Shown piece by piece: positions 62,495 through 64,000 of a stretch of DNA of 64,000 nucleotides (the first letter of the stretch is position 1; each line of letters starts with the position of its first letter). The DNA comes from Rhodocyclaceae bacterium (lineage in GTDB: Bacteria > Pseudomonadota > Gammaproteobacteria > Burkholderiales > Rhodocyclaceae). The stretch spans positions 1 to 64,000 of the forward strand of contig VBWA01000003.1 in assembly GCA_006218025.1 (NCBI GenBank), written 5' to 3'. A program made the position numbers and the translations under genes. A model generated the notes under the pieces. That model worked only from the letters and a program-made list of their open reading frames with translations. It did not search any database and was not told the DNA's origin.

Positions 62495-64000
62495 TCACCT
62501 CAAGATCGGGATACGTCCCTTGATCGTCCGCCCCCCGGACATACGAGCAAAGAAGTGAAGGGGAGGCAACTCACTGAGGATGGCCGGCGGGATGAGATCG
62601 GCTTCTTCTTCAGTCGCCTGCTCCTGATAGGACGCGGTGTATTCATCATGGATTCTGGAATCGACGTTATGGCCATAGCGAATCATCATCACCCTGGCTT
62701 TGATCTTTGGTATCCCATCGGCGATGTACTTCTGTGTTTCGGCATCAAGGACGCGCAGGGCAATCTTGTTGTTGGTGTTGGCAAGCACCTGCCGGGCCTT
62801 GTTCTCGTCGCCCAGGCGGCTGGCAAAGTCGGCAAACGTCTGGGTGGCGATCGTGACTCGAAACAAGGCACCGCCCCCCTTGTTCATCAACTGGATCGTC
62901 GGCTGATTGATGACCTCGGCCGCCTCGTCAATAAACAGGTTCACCGGCTTGAGGGTGTTGATTCCGTAGTTGTAGCGATCACCCGCCACGGCGGCAAGAT
63001 CCGCCAGGAGAACGGAGCCAATGGCGCTACCGACAGTCGCATCGGCCAGTGAATCCAGGCCGACGTAGAGCACCTTTTCAGTCCGGATGGCACGCGCCAT
63101 GTCCGTAACGTGCCGTTCGTGCCCTGAATCAAGATTGGGTGACAGAAGCTCCGTGAGCGGGTCGCTGGTCAGCATGGAGAGGATCGGGATCAGCGAGGCC
63201 ACCATCTTCTGAAAGTGCTCGCGGTTGTGCTCGTAGGTCGAGATCAAGCCATCCAGATCGACTGACTGAGCGTCATGGATGACGATTTGCTTGTAGAAGC
63301 TGATGTAGGCGAGTAGCTGGTTCCCTCTGTATTGCTTGATGAAACTGCTGATCCGGGACTCCCAGTCCGGTACGTGATGCTTGAAGTGGAGACGCAGCGC
63401 CTTGAGTAGAAGGTCGTCCGGCCCACCTTCGATATACCGTCGCAACTGGACGAGGTTCGGCCGGATCCCGGTGGCGATCAGCCCATTCACGATATCGTTG
63501 AGAACCTTCCAGCCGAATGCCGTAAAGGGATCTGCCCCGGTTTCGGAGGGAATCAGGGCGGCGATACGGCTGGCCAGCTCGGTCTTCCGGTTCCAGTTGC
63601 GAAGAGGGTCGATGCAGACAGACTTCTCTGGATGAGCCGGATGGAAATAAATGAAACGATCCGCCTGACCAAGGGCCTCACAGACCCTGCGGGCGTTCTC
63701 GGCAAGGCCGTGGTCGCCTTTGGGGTCAATGATGATGACCGGCTCACCGCGCGCAATGGCTTGAGCGATCAGCAGATCGAGCAGGCGGGTTTTGCCGACA
63801 CGGGTGGTGCCAACGATCAAGGTATGCCCGACCAGGCTATCCAGATCGACATGGATATCCCCTTCCCTGGCCAGACCATGAAGCCAGTACGCGCCATCCT
63901 TGTGAAGCAGTTCCTTCCCCATCTGTGCCGCGATGCCGCGACCAATCAGGGAATGCATGCGACTCGCTTCAATGTCCGTCCAGTGAAACCCGCGTCCCAG
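62495..64000 (-). CDS. traD: TraD type IV coupling protein (N-terminus beyond window)
   Basis: The visible 502 codons have the Walker A motif VGTTRVGKTRLLD near visible residue 68 and Walker B NLFIDEAAEV, with TQTFADFASRLGD after. The frame stays open to the window edge, with GRGFHWTDIEASR before the ATG at 63,958. That segment is characteristic of TraD, so the gene starts outside and the ATG is internal. TraD is the ATPase that brings the relaxosome to the secretion channel. Confidence 0.94.
   Translation of the reverse strand: MGRGFHWTDIEASRMHSLIGRGIAAQMGKELLHKDGAYWLHGLAREGDIHVDLDSLVGHTLIVGTTRVGKTRLLDLLIAQAIARGEPVIIIDPKGDHGLAENARRVCEALGQADRFIYFHPAHPEKSVCIDPLRNWNRKTELASRIAALIPSETGADPFTAFGWKVLNDIVNGLIATGIRPNLVQLRRYIEGGPDDLLLKALRLHFKHHVPDWESRISSFIKQYRGNQLLAYISFYKQIVIHDAQSVDLDGLISTYEHNREHFQKMVASLIPILSMLTSDPLTELLSPNLDSGHERHVTDMARAIRTEKVLYVGLDSLADATVGSAIGSVLLADLAAVAGDRYNYGINTLKPVNLFIDEAAEVINQPTIQLMNKGGGALFRVTIATQTFADFASRLGDENKARQVLANTNNKIALRVLDAETQKYIADGIPKIKARVMMIRYGHNVDSRIHDEYTASYQEQATEEEADLIPPAILSELPPLHFFARMSGGRTIKGRIPILR

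Noticed and set aside
18991-64000. Search for an integrase or transposase gene in the element
   Set aside because: No tyrosine or serine recombinase and no IS transposase motif was found; the integrase presumably lies outside the window.
1-64000. CRISPR arrays and tRNA genes
   Set aside because: No regularly spaced repeats and no cloverleaf other than the tmRNA acceptor domain were seen by eye.

Overview
The window is a betaproteobacterial chromosome segment (1 to about 19,000) joined to one end of a large integrative and conjugative element (ICE, about 19,000 to 64,000). The host is probably in or near Rhodocyclales/Nitrosomonadales. This rests on gene order, GC-rich codon use, the tmRNA tag ANDERFALAA and the mtaD-ompA-ubiG-gph run. 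Both ends are cut: the left edge keeps only the first 19 codons of ugd, and the right edge cuts traD.

Chromosome, minus strand, in transcription order from 14,871 down to 1: gyrA, serC, serA, pheA, hisC, tyrA, an MNT/HEPN toxin-antitoxin pair, a possible 59-codon gene, aroA-cmk (fused), rpsA, ihfB, lapA, lapB, ugd. This is the 'mixed-function supraoperon' known from Pseudomonas and relatives, with serine, phenylalanine, tyrosine and chorismate genes beside gyrase, cmk, S1 and IHF. The MNT/HEPN module sits inside it. On the plus strand (14,986 to 18,578) come mtaD, an OmpA-family gene with a terminator, ubiG and gph, then ssrA (tmRNA, 18,629 to 18,990).

ICE. The 3' end of ssrA is the likely integration site. 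The first genes after it are a second MNT/HEPN pair. The conjugation machinery is F-type (MPF_F) with a MOBH relaxase, as in SXT/R391 elements, but it is split and reordered. Block 1 (20,269 to 28,589) holds S26 peptidase, traI, traW, traU, trbC and a two-gene traN. Block 2 (42,277 to 56,351) holds a transglycosylase, an OmpA lipoprotein, traA, L, E, K, B, dsbC, traV, traC, trbI, traF, traH and traG. Block 3 (61,895 to 64,000) holds traD and a DUF4400 gene. A control region (28,698 to 30,684) encodes FlhC-like and FlhD-like activators (compare SetC/SetD of SXT), a divergent XRE repressor and a winged-helix protein. No integrase is present in the window, so it should lie beyond 64,000.

Cargo lies between the conjugation blocks. 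(a) 31,772 to 35,570 is an ABC three-component (ABC-3C) conflict system with ATGA-overlapping genes. (b) 36,126 to 40,359 is a DUF3800 gene followed by an OLD-family nuclease and a UvrD-like helicase, that is, a Gabija-like pair with an extra gene. (c) 57,330 to 61,157 is an operon of adenine-N6 methyltransferase, zinc-ribbon AAA ATPase and a HEPN-motif protein. I do not recognise it as a named system, and it is my best candidate for something undescribed. A DUF3820 reading frame appears cut off at its edge. Small HTH proteins, an HU protein and ProQ/FinO complete the accessory set.

All assignments come from reading translations and motifs by eye. No database search was run.
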